From Rhizobiaceae bacterium (GTDB lineage Bacteria; Pseudomonadota; Alphaproteobacteria; Rhizobiales; Rhizobiaceae), in the NCBI GenBank assembly GCA_028279875.1, contig JANQMU010000106.1, positions 1-64,000 on the forward strand: a stretch of 64,000 nt of DNA, in the 5' to 3' direction. The notes beneath the pieces are model-generated. The model ran no database searches, was not told the DNA's origin, and saw only the letters and a program-made list of their open reading frames with translations. The translations under genes were made by a program, and so were the position numbers. Positions 1 to 8,137 of this stretch are shown here, one piece after another (within the stretch, counting starts at the first letter, position 1; the number at the start of each line of letters is the position of its first letter).

Positions 1-9
1 TTGAAAAAC

Positions 10-99
10 TGGCGGAGAGGAGAGGATTCGAACCCCCGATACGGTTGCCCGTATGCCGCATTTCGAGTGCGGTGCTTTCAACCACTCAGCCACCTCTCC
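10..99 (-). tRNA. tRNA-Ser (anticodon CGA)
   Basis: On the minus strand the 7-bp acceptor arms GGAGAGG and CCTCTCC pair. The anticodon loop reads CTCGAAA, giving anticodon CGA, which decodes UCG. The long variable arm (CATACGGGCAACCGTATC region) is typical of class II serine tRNAs, and the T-loop GTTCGAATC is intact. A G discriminator is followed by an encoded CCA. The gene is divergent from rplU. Confidence 0.97.
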
Positions 100-369
100 G
101 CGTCGTGGTTGCTTGTTTTTATGCGACGGCCTTCATACCCAGTCTGCGGTCCCGAGACAAGGGTGAAATTGTGGGCCGGAGCTTGACTTGGGCCGGGCTT
201 TCCCGTATCTCCCGCCTGTCCATGGCGTAAGGCAACTTGCGCCATCTGTTTTTGCCGGAATGGAAATTCCGGGAACACCGGACAAAACCCGTCATTCGAA
301 ACCTTCTGGATCCCGTTCGGGCCATTGGAATTCGGACTGGCATTCGTTCGCAACCGACTGAATAAAAAG

Positions 370-401
370 CCGGCTGTGCGGAAGCTTCCGCAACAAGCCG
401 G
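370..401 (+). promoter_or_regulatory. palindromic hairpin in the rplU 5' leader
   Basis: The palindrome TGCGGAAGCTTCCGCA (377-392) is flanked by outer arms CCGGCT (370-375) and AGCCGG (396-401). Together they form an extended stem about 23 nt upstream of the rplU start. No T-run follows, so it is not an obvious terminator. An RNA leader that controls L21/L27 expression is plausible but unproven. The rest of 100-424 shows no gene. Confidence 0.5.
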
Positions 402-424
402 ACGGAACATTGAAAGGCAAGAAT

Positions 425-1150
425 ATGTTCGCAGTCATCAAAACCGGCGGGAAGCAATATTCCGTTGCCGCCAACGACCTGCTGAAGGTCGAGAAACTCG
501 CCGGCAATGCCGGTGATATTGTTGAATTCAATGAAGTCCTGATGGTTGGCGAAGGCGCCGATGCCAAGGTCGGCAAGCCCTTTGTCGACGGCGCGATGGT
601 CACCGCCGAAGTGGTCGAGCAGGGCCGCGCCCGCAAGGTCATCGCCTTCAAGAAGCGCCGCCGGCAGAACTCCAAGCGCACGCGCGGCCATCGCCAGCAT
701 CAGACGACCATCCGGATTTCGGAAATCCTGACGGATGGCGCCAAGCCGAAGAAGAAAGCGGCAGCGCCGAAGAAGGCCGCCGCCAAGAAGACCGAGGACA
801 CGCCGAAGAAAGCAGCACCGGAAAAGGCCGCTGCAGCGCCGAAGCCGAAGGCCGAGGCAAAGCCCAAGGCGGAGACGAAAGCCAAGGCACCGGCAAAGTC
901 CGACGACGCACCGGCGGCGATCTTTTCGGCGCCCGAAGGCGCAGCGGACGATCTGAAGAAGATTACCGGCGTCGGTCCGGTCCTGGAGAAGAAGCTGCAT
1001 GCCTTTGGCGTGACCCAATATGCGCAGATCGCCGCCTTCACCAAGGCCGATATCGACAAGCTCGACGAGGCGCTGTCCTTCAAGGGCCGTATCGAGCGCG
1101 ACGACTGGGTCGGCCAGGCCAAGGCGCTCGGCGAAGACGCAGCGAAATAA
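425..1150 (+). CDS. rplU: 50S ribosomal protein L21, with long C-terminal extension
   Basis: L21 is a large-subunit protein that binds 23S rRNA. The start MFAVIKTGGKQ is the universal L21 N-terminus; an ATG 15 nt upstream is less likely. Residues 1-103 are the canonical L21 domain, including the basic KKRRRQNSKRTRGHRQ segment. Residues about 104-165 are a Lys/Ala/Pro-rich linker. About 165-241 form a helix-hairpin-helix-like domain (LKKITGVGPVLEKKLHAFGV). At 241 aa it is more than twice the usual bacterial L21 of about 103 aa; such extensions are known in alphaproteobacteria. It is followed 28 bp later by rpmA, forming the usual L21-L27 operon. Confidence 0.97.
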   Translation: MFAVIKTGGKQYSVAANDLLKVEKLAGNAGDIVEFNEVLMVGEGADAKVGKPFVDGAMVTAEVVEQGRARKVIAFKKRRRQNSKRTRGHRQHQTTIRISEILTDGAKPKKKAAAPKKAAAKKTEDTPKKAAPEKAAAAPKPKAEAKPKAETKAKAPAKSDDAPAAIFSAPEGAADDLKKITGVGPVLEKKLHAFGVTQYAQIAAFTKADIDKLDEALSFKGRIERDDWVGQAKALGEDAAK

Positions 1151-1178
1151 TCGGGTTCGAGGGTAAAGGAGAAAACCA

Positions 1179-1448
1179 ATGGCACACAAGAAAGCTGGCG
1201 GTTCGTCGCGCAACGGTCGCGATTCGCAGTCCAAACGCCTCGGCGTCAAGAAATTCGGCGGCGAACTGGTGATTCCAGGCAATATTATCGTGCGCCAGCG
1301 CGGCACCAAATGGCATCCCGGCGAGGGTGTTGGACTCGGCAAGGATCACACGATCTTCGCCACCGTGGAAGGCAATGTCGATTTCCGCAAGAAAGCCAAC
1401 GGTCGCACCTATGTGTCCGTCATGCCACGCGCGCTCACAGCAAAATAG
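1179..1448 (+). CDS. rpmA: 50S ribosomal protein L27
   Basis: L27 reaches the peptidyl-transferase centre with its N-terminal tail. At 89 aa it has the standard length. It begins MAHKKAGGSSRNGRDSQSKR and contains the RQRGTKWHPG segment, both family hallmarks. A good ribosome-binding site (AAAGGAG) lies just upstream. It sits in one operon with rplU and is closed by the strong terminator at 1508-1543. Confidence 0.98.
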   Translation: MAHKKAGGSSRNGRDSQSKRLGVKKFGGELVIPGNIIVRQRGTKWHPGEGVGLGKDHTIFATVEGNVDFRKKANGRTYVSVMPRALTAK

Positions 1449-1507
1449 CCGGTGAAACGATAGCCGGCGTCTCATCGACCCGGCTGACATTTTCAGGCCA
1501 CGCATCC

Positions 1508-1543
1508 AAAGGGGAGATGGGACACCATCTCCCCTTTTCTTTG
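1508..1543 (+). terminator. rho-independent terminator after rpmA
   Basis: The arms GGGGAGATGG (1511-1520) and CCATCTCCCC (1525-1534) pair perfectly across a GACA loop. An A-run precedes the stem and TTTTCTTT follows it. It separates rplU-rpmA from the downstream acetyltransferase, whose start is about 17 bp further on. Confidence 0.9.
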
Positions 1544-1559
1544 CAACGGAGGACTGAAA

Positions 1560-2153
1560 ATGGAACATCGGGAAGAGGAAAACCGAAACGGGTTGGGCGC
1601 CTGCCCCGTTCTCGTCACCGAGAGGCTGGTCCTGCGGCCCCCGCATCCGGAGGACAGGGACGCACTCGCCTGCCTGGCCAACAATGCCCGGGTGGCGACG
1701 ATGGTCTCGCGCATGCCGCACCCCTATACGCGGCGCGATGCGGCCGATTTCATCCGCCGCTCCAAAACCGGTGCGATCGGCAAATGTGTCTATGCGGTGA
1801 CCCATGCCGATGACGGCCGGTTTCTCGGCTGCTGCGGGATCGAGCCGCAGGACGACCCGTCGACGCTGGAACTTGGCTACTGGATCGGCGAGCCGTTCTG
1901 GGGCAATGGCTATGCGACGGAGGCCGCCCATGCGGTCATCGACATGGCCTTCCGCACCCGCAATATCGATTGCATCGATGTGCGCTGCCGGGTGACAAAC
2001 CTGAGTTCCCGCAGGGTCATCCACAAATGCGGCTTCCAGTTCCAGGGCACCGGCATGGTCAATTCGCTCGCCTTGGACAGCGCCGTGCCGGTCGAATGGT
2101 ACCGGCTGGACCAGAAGACCTGGATCTCGCTGCGCAGCTGGGCGGCCGCATGA
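1560..2153 (+). CDS. GNAT-family N-acetyltransferase (RimJ/RimL-like)
   Basis: The 197-aa protein opens its fold with LVTERLVLRPPHPEDRDAL, typical of RimJ/RimL-type GNATs that transfer acetyl from acetyl-CoA to an amine. The acetyl-CoA-binding region is seen as LGYWIGEPFWGNGYATEAAHAV (about residues 102-123), followed by the beta-strand/helix pair containing NLSSRRVIHKCGF. The ATG follows an AACGGAGGA ribosome-binding site. A GNAT between rpmA and obgE is a common arrangement in rhizobia. The substrate cannot be read from sequence. Confidence 0.9.
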   Translation: MEHREEENRNGLGACPVLVTERLVLRPPHPEDRDALACLANNARVATMVSRMPHPYTRRDAADFIRRSKTGAIGKCVYAVTHADDGRFLGCCGIEPQDDPSTLELGYWIGEPFWGNGYATEAAHAVIDMAFRTRNIDCIDVRCRVTNLSSRRVIHKCGFQFQGTGMVNSLALDSAVPVEWYRLDQKTWISLRSWAAA

Positions 2154-2261
2154 AGCCCATCGTCCGCCAACCGGTGCTCAATAGGCTTTGACCTTCCGGT
2201 TGGCGGGCGATAACGGTATGCCGCGCGGCATGAATTCAGATAACAGTGGACAGCAGGACGG

Positions 2262-3308
2262 ATGAAATTTCTCGATCAGGCCAGGGTCTTTATCCGCTCC
2301 GGCGACGGCGGTGCCGGTGCCGTGTCCTTCCGCCGCGAAAAATATATCGAGTTCGGTGGTCCCGATGGCGGCGATGGCGGTCGCGGCGGCGATGTCTGGG
2401 CGGAAGGGGTCCAGGGCCTCAACACCCTGATCGATTACCGCTACCAGCAGCATTACAAGGCCAGAACAGGCGGTCACGGCATGGGCCGCAACAGGACCGG
2501 CGCCGGCGGCAGCGATGTAGTGCTCAAGGTGCCGGTCGGCACGCAGATCTTCGAAGAGGATAATGAAACGCTGATCTGCGACATTACCGAGGAGGGACAG
2601 CGCTTCCGGCTCGCTGCCGGCGGCAATGGCGGCTTCGGCAATGCGCATTTCAAATCCGCGACCAACCAGGCCCCGCGCCATGCCAATCCGGGGCTTGAAG
2701 GGATCGAAAAGACGATCTGGCTGCGCCTCAAGCTGATCGCCGATGCCGGCATTGTCGGCCTGCCCAACGCCGGAAAATCGACGTTTCTGGCGAGCGTCAC
2801 CCGCGCCCGTCCGAAAATCGCCGACTATCCCTTCACCAGCCTGCATCCCAATCTCGGCGTCGCCGGTGTCGACGGAACCGACATCGTCATGGCCGATATT
2901 CCCGGCCTCATCGAGGGCGCCCATGAAGGGGTCGGCATCGGCGACCGGTTCCTCGGCCATGTCGAGCGCACTCGGGTGCTGCTGCATCTGGTTTCCGCGC
3001 AGGAACCGGACGCCGCCGTCGCCTACCGCACGATCCGCGGCGAACTGGAGGCCTATGGCCACGGCCTCGGCGACAAGCCGGAAATCCTGGCGCTGTCGCA
3101 GGCCGATACGCTCGACAAGGAAGCGCGCGAGGAAAAGGTCCGCCAGCTTCGATCCGTCTCCGGCAAGCCACCCTTCGTCCTGTCGGCGGTGTCGGGGGAA
3201 GGCATGACGCCGGCACTGCGCGCCCTCGCCCGGATCATCGCCGACGCCAAGGCAGCCGACAAAGCGTCCGGGGCCGATGATGGCGCAGCACCCGTGGCCC
3301 GGTCATGA
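2262..3308 (+). CDS. obgE: Obg-family GTPase (ObgE/CgtA)
   Basis: ObgE acts in late 50S ribosome assembly and the stringent response. Residues 1-158 are the glycine-rich Obg fold (FRREKYIEFGGPDGGDGGRGGD). The G domain follows with G1 GLPNAGKS, switch DYPFTSLHPNLG and G3 DIPGLIEGA. The usual G4 NKxD reads SQAD here, a variant common in rhizobial Obg proteins. The length (348 aa) is normal and no C-terminal OCT domain is evident. The stop overlaps the start of proB (ATGA), so the two are translationally coupled. Confidence 0.97.
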   Translation: MKFLDQARVFIRSGDGGAGAVSFRREKYIEFGGPDGGDGGRGGDVWAEGVQGLNTLIDYRYQQHYKARTGGHGMGRNRTGAGGSDVVLKVPVGTQIFEEDNETLICDITEEGQRFRLAAGGNGGFGNAHFKSATNQAPRHANPGLEGIEKTIWLRLKLIADAGIVGLPNAGKSTFLASVTRARPKIADYPFTSLHPNLGVAGVDGTDIVMADIPGLIEGAHEGVGIGDRFLGHVERTRVLLHLVSAQEPDAAVAYRTIRGELEAYGHGLGDKPEILALSQADTLDKEAREEKVRQLRSVSGKPPFVLSAVSGEGMTPALRALARIIADAKAADKASGADDGAAPVARS

Positions 3309-4471
3309 CGACGGCCGGCCATCACCTGCGGCCCTATCGCCGCATTGTCATCAAGATCGGATCGGCCCTGCTCGTCGACGGCACGCAGGGGCTGCGCCAG
3401 AGCTGGCTGCGGTCGCTCTGCACGGATATCGCAACGCTGCGCGGCGGCGGCGCGGAATTCATCGTCGTGTCCTCCGGCGCGATCGCGCTCGGCCGCACCG
3501 TGCTGCGCGACACGGCGCTCGGCAAGAGCCGCGGCCGGCTCAAGCTGGAGGAAAACCAGGCGGCGGCGGCGGTCGGACAGATCGCGCTGGCCGAAGCCTG
3601 GTCGCAGGCCCTGTCGCTCGACGGCTTCATCGCCGGCCAGATCCTGCTGACGCTCGGCGACACGGAGGAGCGCCGCCGCTACCTCAACGCCCGGGCAACG
3701 ATCAGCCAGTTGCTGGCCGCCGGCGCGGTGCCGGTGATCAATGAGAACGACACGGTGGCCACCACCGAAATCCGCTATGGCGACAATGACCGGCTGGCGG
3801 CGCGGGTGGCGACGATGGCGGGCGCCGATCTGCTGATCCTCCTCTCCGATGTCGACGGGCTTTATACGGCACCGCCGGACGCCAATCCGGATGCCGAATT
3901 CGTCGATGTCGTCACCGAGATCACGCCGCGCATCGAGGCCATGGCCGGCAGGGCCGGGTCCGAACTGTCACGCGGCGGCATGAAGACCAAGATCGACGCC
4001 GGCCGCATGGCGACGGCCGCCGGATGCGCCATGATCATCGCCTCCGGCAAGCCCGACCATCCCTTGCGCGCCATCAACGAGGGCGCGCGGCACAGCCTGT
4101 TTCTGCCGAGCAAATCGCCGGTGACGGCCCGCAAGAAATGGATTGCCGGCCAGCTGGAACCGGTCGGCACGTTCCTTGTCGACAGCGGTGCCGAAACTGC
4201 GCTGCGATCGGGAAAGAGCCTGCTGCCGGCGGGCGTCAAGAAAGTGACGGGGCGTTTCATGCGCGGCGACACCGTTGCCATATGCAGCGAATCGGGCCGC
4301 GAAATAGCTCGTGGCCTCGCCGCCTATGATGCCGAGGAAGCGGTGCAGATCGCCGGCCGCAAATCCTCCGAGATCTTCGATATACTGGGATATGCGGGCC
4401 GTTCGGCGATGATTCACCGCGACGATATGGTGTTGACGGCACCCCAATTTGCTCCAGGTGAGGATAAGTGA
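3305..4471 (+). CDS. proB: glutamate 5-kinase
   Basis: ProB phosphorylates glutamate in the first committed step of proline biosynthesis. The amino-acid kinase domain starts at RRIVIKIGSALLVDG and continues with NENDTV and GDNDRLAARVA nucleotide and substrate motifs. The last 100 or so residues match a PUA domain (LPAGVKKVTGRFMRGDTVAI). At 388 aa it has family length. It overlaps obgE by 4 bp and is followed by proA after 82 bp. Confidence 0.97.
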   Translation: MTTAGHHLRPYRRIVIKIGSALLVDGTQGLRQSWLRSLCTDIATLRGGGAEFIVVSSGAIALGRTVLRDTALGKSRGRLKLEENQAAAAVGQIALAEAWSQALSLDGFIAGQILLTLGDTEERRRYLNARATISQLLAAGAVPVINENDTVATTEIRYGDNDRLAARVATMAGADLLILLSDVDGLYTAPPDANPDAEFVDVVTEITPRIEAMAGRAGSELSRGGMKTKIDAGRMATAAGCAMIIASGKPDHPLRAINEGARHSLFLPSKSPVTARKKWIAGQLEPVGTFLVDSGAETALRSGKSLLPAGVKKVTGRFMRGDTVAICSESGREIARGLAAYDAEEAVQIAGRKSSEIFDILGYAGRSAMIHRDDMVLTAPQFAPGEDK

Positions 4472-4553
4472 TGAAATCTGTGCTACGTCATGGGCCGATC
4501 TTCGACGCGATCGGCGTTGAACCGCCACTTATGGCAGCCGGGAAACAGCAATC

Positions 4554-5837
4554 ATGTTGAAACACACGACCGAAACACGGGACATTGCGCAACTGATGCA
4601 GACCATCGGCCGGCAGGCCCGGGCCGCCCAGGCGCCGCTCGCCATCGCTTCGGCCGACCGCAAGAACGCCGCGCTGGCAGCCATGGCCGAAGCGGTCATT
4701 GCCGGCATGGATGCGATCCTGGAAGCGAATGCGGCCGACATGGAAAACGCCGAGGCGACGGATATGTCCGCCTCCTTCAAGGACCGGCTGCGGCTCGACC
4801 GCGATCGGGTGACGGCCATGGCCGACGGCATCCGCGCCATTGCCGGGCTCGATGACCCGGTCGGCGAAGTGATCGCCGCCTGGCAGCGTCCCAATGGCCT
4901 GAAGATCGAGCGGGTCCGCACGCCGCTGGGGGTCATCGGCGTCATCTATGAAAGCCGCCCCAATGTCACTGCCGATGCCGGCGCTTTGTGCCTCAAGGCC
5001 GGCAATGCGGTGATCCTGCGCGGCGGCTCGGATTCGATCAATTCCTCGACGGCGATCCATGCCTGCCTCGCTGCGGGCCTGAAGGCGGCCGGCCTGCCCG
5101 AGCAGGCCATCCAGATCGTGCCGACCACCGATCGCGGCGCGGTCGGCGAAATGCTCAGGGGCCTCGACGGCGCCATCGACGTCATTGTCCCGAGGGGCGG
5201 CAAGGGGCTCGTCGGCCGCGTGCAAAGCGAGGCGCGAGTGCCGGTCTTTGCCCATCTCGAGGGCCTGTGTCACGTCTATATCGACCGCTCGGCCGAGATC
5301 GACATGGCCCGCGCCGTGACCGTCAATGCCAAAATGCGGCGAACCGGCATTTGCGGCGCTGCCGAGACATTGCTGGTCGATCGTGCGGCGGCTGGAACCC
5401 ATCTTGTTCCCGTGCTCGACGCCCTGGGGGATGCCGGTTGCGCGATCCGCGGATCGGAAGACATCAGGACAATCTGGCCCGATGCGCAAGCCGCGACCGA
5501 TCAGGACTGGTCGACGGAATATCTCGACGCCGTCATCTCGGTGGCGCTGGTCGACGGGATCGACGGCGCCATTTCCCACATCAACCGCTATTCCTCCCAT
5601 CATACCGAGGCCGTCATTGCCGAGGACGCGGCCGTCGTCGAGCGCTTTTTCAACGAAATCGATTCGGCGATCCTGCTGCACAACGCCTCGACGCAATTCG
5701 CCGATGGCGGCGAATTCGGCATGGGCGCCGAGATCGGCATCGCCACCGGCAAGATGCATGCAAGGGGCCCGGTCGGCGTCGAACAGCTCACCTCGTTCAA
5801 ATACGAGGTGCACGGGTCCGGCCAGACCCGTCCGTGA
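4554..5837 (+). CDS. proA: gamma-glutamyl phosphate reductase
   Basis: ProA reduces gamma-glutamyl phosphate to glutamate-5-semialdehyde with NADPH, using the unstable product of ProB. It belongs to the aldehyde-dehydrogenase superfamily. Visible motifs are IGVIYESRPNVT near the N-terminal third and RTGICGAAETLLV, which carries the catalytic cysteine. The ending HARGPVGVEQLTSFKYEV is characteristic. The length of 427 aa is typical. Its stop overlaps a possible GTG start for nadD, although the ATG at 5873 is preferred for that gene. Confidence 0.97.
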   Translation: MLKHTTETRDIAQLMQTIGRQARAAQAPLAIASADRKNAALAAMAEAVIAGMDAILEANAADMENAEATDMSASFKDRLRLDRDRVTAMADGIRAIAGLDDPVGEVIAAWQRPNGLKIERVRTPLGVIGVIYESRPNVTADAGALCLKAGNAVILRGGSDSINSSTAIHACLAAGLKAAGLPEQAIQIVPTTDRGAVGEMLRGLDGAIDVIVPRGGKGLVGRVQSEARVPVFAHLEGLCHVYIDRSAEIDMARAVTVNAKMRRTGICGAAETLLVDRAAAGTHLVPVLDALGDAGCAIRGSEDIRTIWPDAQAATDQDWSTEYLDAVISVALVDGIDGAISHINRYSSHHTEAVIAEDAAVVERFFNEIDSAILLHNASTQFADGGEFGMGAEIGIATGKMHARGPVGVEQLTSFKYEVHGSGQTRP

Positions 5838-5872
5838 CAGGCAGGCCGAATCTTCCGGCGCCCTTCCTGCGC

Positions 5873-6466
5873 ATGCCGCACGCCGAAAGGGGCATGGCGG
5901 TGGGGTTGTTCGGCGGGTCCTTCAACCCGCCGCATGACGGCCATCTTCTGGTCGCCGAAACCGCCCTGCGCCGGCTGCGGATCGACCAGCTCTGGTGGAT
6001 GATCACGCCGGGCAACCCGTTGAAGGAAAACGGCAAACTGCCCGGTCTTTCGAAGCGACTGGCCTGGAGCAGGGCGCTGATCTCGGACCGGCGCGTCAAA
6101 TTCACCGCCTTCGAGGCGGCCCATCAGCTGCGCTATACGGCCGAAACGCTGAAATTCATCGTGGCACGCAACCGCGGCGTCGATTTCGTCTGGATCATGG
6201 GCGCCGACAATCTGGCGGAATTTCACCGGTGGCAGGACTGGCAGGAGATCGCCAACACGGTGCCGATCGCCGTCATCGATCGGCCCGGTTCGACACTGTC
6301 CTACCTGTCCTCGGTGATGGCGAAAACCTTCGGCCATGCCCGGGTCGATGAGGACGATGCGGGCGCGCTTGCCCGCATGCCGGCGCCGGCCTGGACGTTC
6401 ATTCACGGCCGCCGTTCGCCACTGTCATCCACCGCGATCCGCGATGGCGAAGCCGCGGCCCGGTGA
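5873..6466 (+). CDS. nadD: nicotinate-nucleotide adenylyltransferase
   Basis: NadD forms deamido-NAD from nicotinate mononucleotide and ATP. The nucleotidyltransferase signature GGSFNPPHDGH is near the N-terminus, and the C-terminal SSTAIRDG motif (the ISSTxIR element) is present. The start MPHAERGMAVGLFGG is preferred by analogy with rhizobial NadD. An upstream GTG at 5834 overlaps the proA stop and would add 13 residues. The proA-nadD-rsfS-rlmH order is conserved in rhizobia. Confidence 0.93.
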   Translation: MPHAERGMAVGLFGGSFNPPHDGHLLVAETALRRLRIDQLWWMITPGNPLKENGKLPGLSKRLAWSRALISDRRVKFTAFEAAHQLRYTAETLKFIVARNRGVDFVWIMGADNLAEFHRWQDWQEIANTVPIAVIDRPGSTLSYLSSVMAKTFGHARVDEDDAGALARMPAPAWTFIHGRRSPLSSTAIRDGEAAAR

Positions 6467-6741
6467 GCCATTCCCGCCACGGGCCGGAGCGAATCGGGCG
6501 GCGCTTCGCGCCGGCAATGCAAGACCCGCTTTCAAAACGTGATGAGCTTTGTCTTGAAACCGTCAGCTTTCCATGCCTATCTTTTGCTGTGTTTGCCGCG
6601 TTTATGCCCGACTGAGTCGCAACCAGCTGTTGCGCGGGGCCGGGATGGCGGGGCCTCGGTGCCGGCAATTCCGCCGATTCGCATCGAAACGCCCGATCAG
6701 GCAAACATGCAAGGCTTGTTCTGTTACGGAAAGGAAATACG

Positions 6742-7152
6742 CTGAGAACAGCACATAGCAAGGGAAGTGCTCCGGGCATTTCCGCATCCGCACTGGAAAG
6801 CGGTACCGCCGCGATCCATGCGTTGAAACTGGTCCTCGCCAGCCTCGAGGAATCCAAGGCAGAAGACGTTGTCTCCATCGACATTGCGGGCAAATCGGCA
6901 CTGGGCGATTACATGGTCGTGGCGTCAGGGCGGTCGACGCGCCATGTGACGGCCATCTGCGATCACCTGTTGCGCGATCTCAAATCCACCGGGCTTGGTC
7001 GGGCCAAGGTCGAAGGTCTTGCCCAGGGCGACTGGGTGCTGATCGACACCGGAGACATCATCATTCACGTGTTCCGCCCCGAAATCAGGGAATTCTACAG
7101 CATTGAAAAAATGTGGATGGCCCCTGAAATCGAAGAGGACACGGTGCATTAG
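6742..7152 (+). CDS. rsfS: ribosomal silencing factor RsfS, apparent CTG start
   Basis: RsfS binds L14 on the 50S subunit and blocks subunit joining under starvation. The conserved body reads SKAEDVVSIDIAGKSALGDY, then ASGRSTRHV and GDWVLIDTGDIIIHVF. A TTG at 6823 would remove about 27 N-terminal residues. The frame continues upstream without an ATG, GTG or TTG. CTG at 6742 follows AAGGAAA at a suitable distance and gives LRTAHSKGSAPG. As recalled, this resembles the MTTVHSKG-type N-terminus of rhizobial RsfS. With that start the protein has 136 aa. The function is secure; the start codon is inferred. Confidence 0.88.
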   Translation: MRTAHSKGSAPGISASALESGTAAIHALKLVLASLEESKAEDVVSIDIAGKSALGDYMVVASGRSTRHVTAICDHLLRDLKSTGLGRAKVEGLAQGDWVLIDTGDIIIHVFRPEIREFYSIEKMWMAPEIEEDTVH

Positions 7153-7164
7153 CACGGGCGTTCG

Positions 7165-7187
7165 ATCCCCGTTGCCGTAACGGGGAT
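7165..7187. other. 9-bp hairpin between rsfS and rlmH
   Basis: ATCCCCGTT (7165-7173) and AACGGGGAT (7179-7187) pair perfectly around a 5-nt loop. The hairpin ends about 14 nt before the rlmH ATG, with no T-run after it. It may modulate rlmH translation or be a weak terminator. Confidence 0.5.
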
Positions 7188-7201
7188 TAATGCGAGGCGC
7201 G

Positions 7202-7696
7202 ATGCGAATTACGATCCATGCCGTGGGCCGGCTGAAAGCCGGTCCCGAGAGAGAGCTTTCGGCGCGCTATATCGAGCGATTTTCCAAAACCGGCGCGCCG
7301 CTCGGCCTTGAATTCAACCGTATCGTCGAATGCCCGGAAAGCCGGGCCGCCAACGGCGCGACGCGCCAGCGCGAAGAATCCGCGATCCTGCAGAAATTCC
7401 TGCCCGAAAACGCTGTTCTGCTGCTCCTTGACGAACGGGGAAAGACGCCCGATTCGGAGCAATTCGCCGCCATGCTCGGCCGCTGGCGCGATGCCGGCCG
7501 GCGCGACCTCGTCATCGCCATCGGCGGCGCCGACGGTCACGATCCGGCGCTGCAGCAAAAGGCCGACGCGGTGATCGCCTTCGGCAACATGACATGGCCG
7601 CATCAACTGGTGCGCATCCTGCTGGCCGAACAGCTCTACCGGGCCGCAACCATTCAGGCCGGGCACCCCTACCATCGCGGTTGCCATCGCACCTGA
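7202..7696 (+). CDS. rlmH: 23S rRNA (pseudouridine1915-N3)-methyltransferase
   Basis: RlmH is a SPOUT methyltransferase that methylates pseudouridine 1915 of 23S rRNA on 70S ribosomes. The start MRITIHAVGRLKAGPE fits the family; an ATG 12 nt upstream is also possible. The knotted SAM-binding region is seen in LLLLDERGKTPDSEQFA and VIAIGGADGHDP. The C-terminal HQLVRILLAEQLYRA plus HPYHR is diagnostic. The length is 164 aa. It directly follows rsfS. Confidence 0.95.
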   Translation: MRITIHAVGRLKAGPERELSARYIERFSKTGAPLGLEFNRIVECPESRAANGATRQREESAILQKFLPENAVLLLLDERGKTPDSEQFAAMLGRWRDAGRRDLVIAIGGADGHDPALQQKADAVIAFGNMTWPHQLVRILLAEQLYRAATIQAGHPYHRGCHRT

Positions 7697-7764
7697 ATGT
7701 CCGGCTCCGCATTTCGCATATCGGGGCGTGTCCACTGCTGCCAAAGGTGATACACTGCGCCATC

Positions 7765-8010
7765 ATGCAAAGCATCACCCTGAAGATCGAAGACATCTAT
7801 GTTCCGGTCAAGCGGATGAAAACGCTCGACCCGGCGGTCGTCACCGAGATCGCCGAAAGCATGTTGGAAAACGGCCAGCGGACACCGATTCTGGTGCGCA
7901 ACGGCCAGAACCGCTTTGTTCTGGTCGAAGGGCTGCACCGGCTGGAAGCCTTGAAGGCGCTGGGCGAGGAGACGGTGGTCGGATCGATTGTCCAGGCGCG
8001 GCGACATTAG
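7765..8010 (+). CDS. small ParB-N-terminal-domain protein
   Basis: An 81-aa protein consisting of little more than a ParB/Srx-like N-terminal domain: the ESMLENGQRTPILVR segment, then LVEGLHRLEALKALGEE, equivalent to the GxHRxxA nucleotide-binding motif. It lacks the HTH and dimerisation domains of a partition ParB, so a chromosome-segregation role is unlikely. Small stand-alone proteins of this type occur in rhizobia, but the biological role is unknown to me. An alternative longer start upstream is less plausible. Confidence 0.75.
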   Translation: MQSITLKIEDIYVPVKRMKTLDPAVVTEIAESMLENGQRTPILVRNGQNRFVLVEGLHRLEALKALGEETVVGSIVQARRH

Positions 8011-8041
8011 GCTGTGGTGACCATTGAACCTATGTGTCGGT
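8011..8041. repeat. 31-bp dispersed repeat, copy 1
   Basis: This sequence matches 28 of 31 positions at 52999-53029 in the same orientation; the core is TGACCATTGAACCT. Both copies lie in gene-free DNA. I do not recognise the element. Confidence 0.5.
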
Positions 8042-8137
8042 GATTCGCCGGCATCCCGCCTTATCCGTGCCACGCTTGTGTGCCACGCCCGATCTCATCA
8101 CAACGCGCTCCGGTGGCGGCAACCAACACATTGCTTT

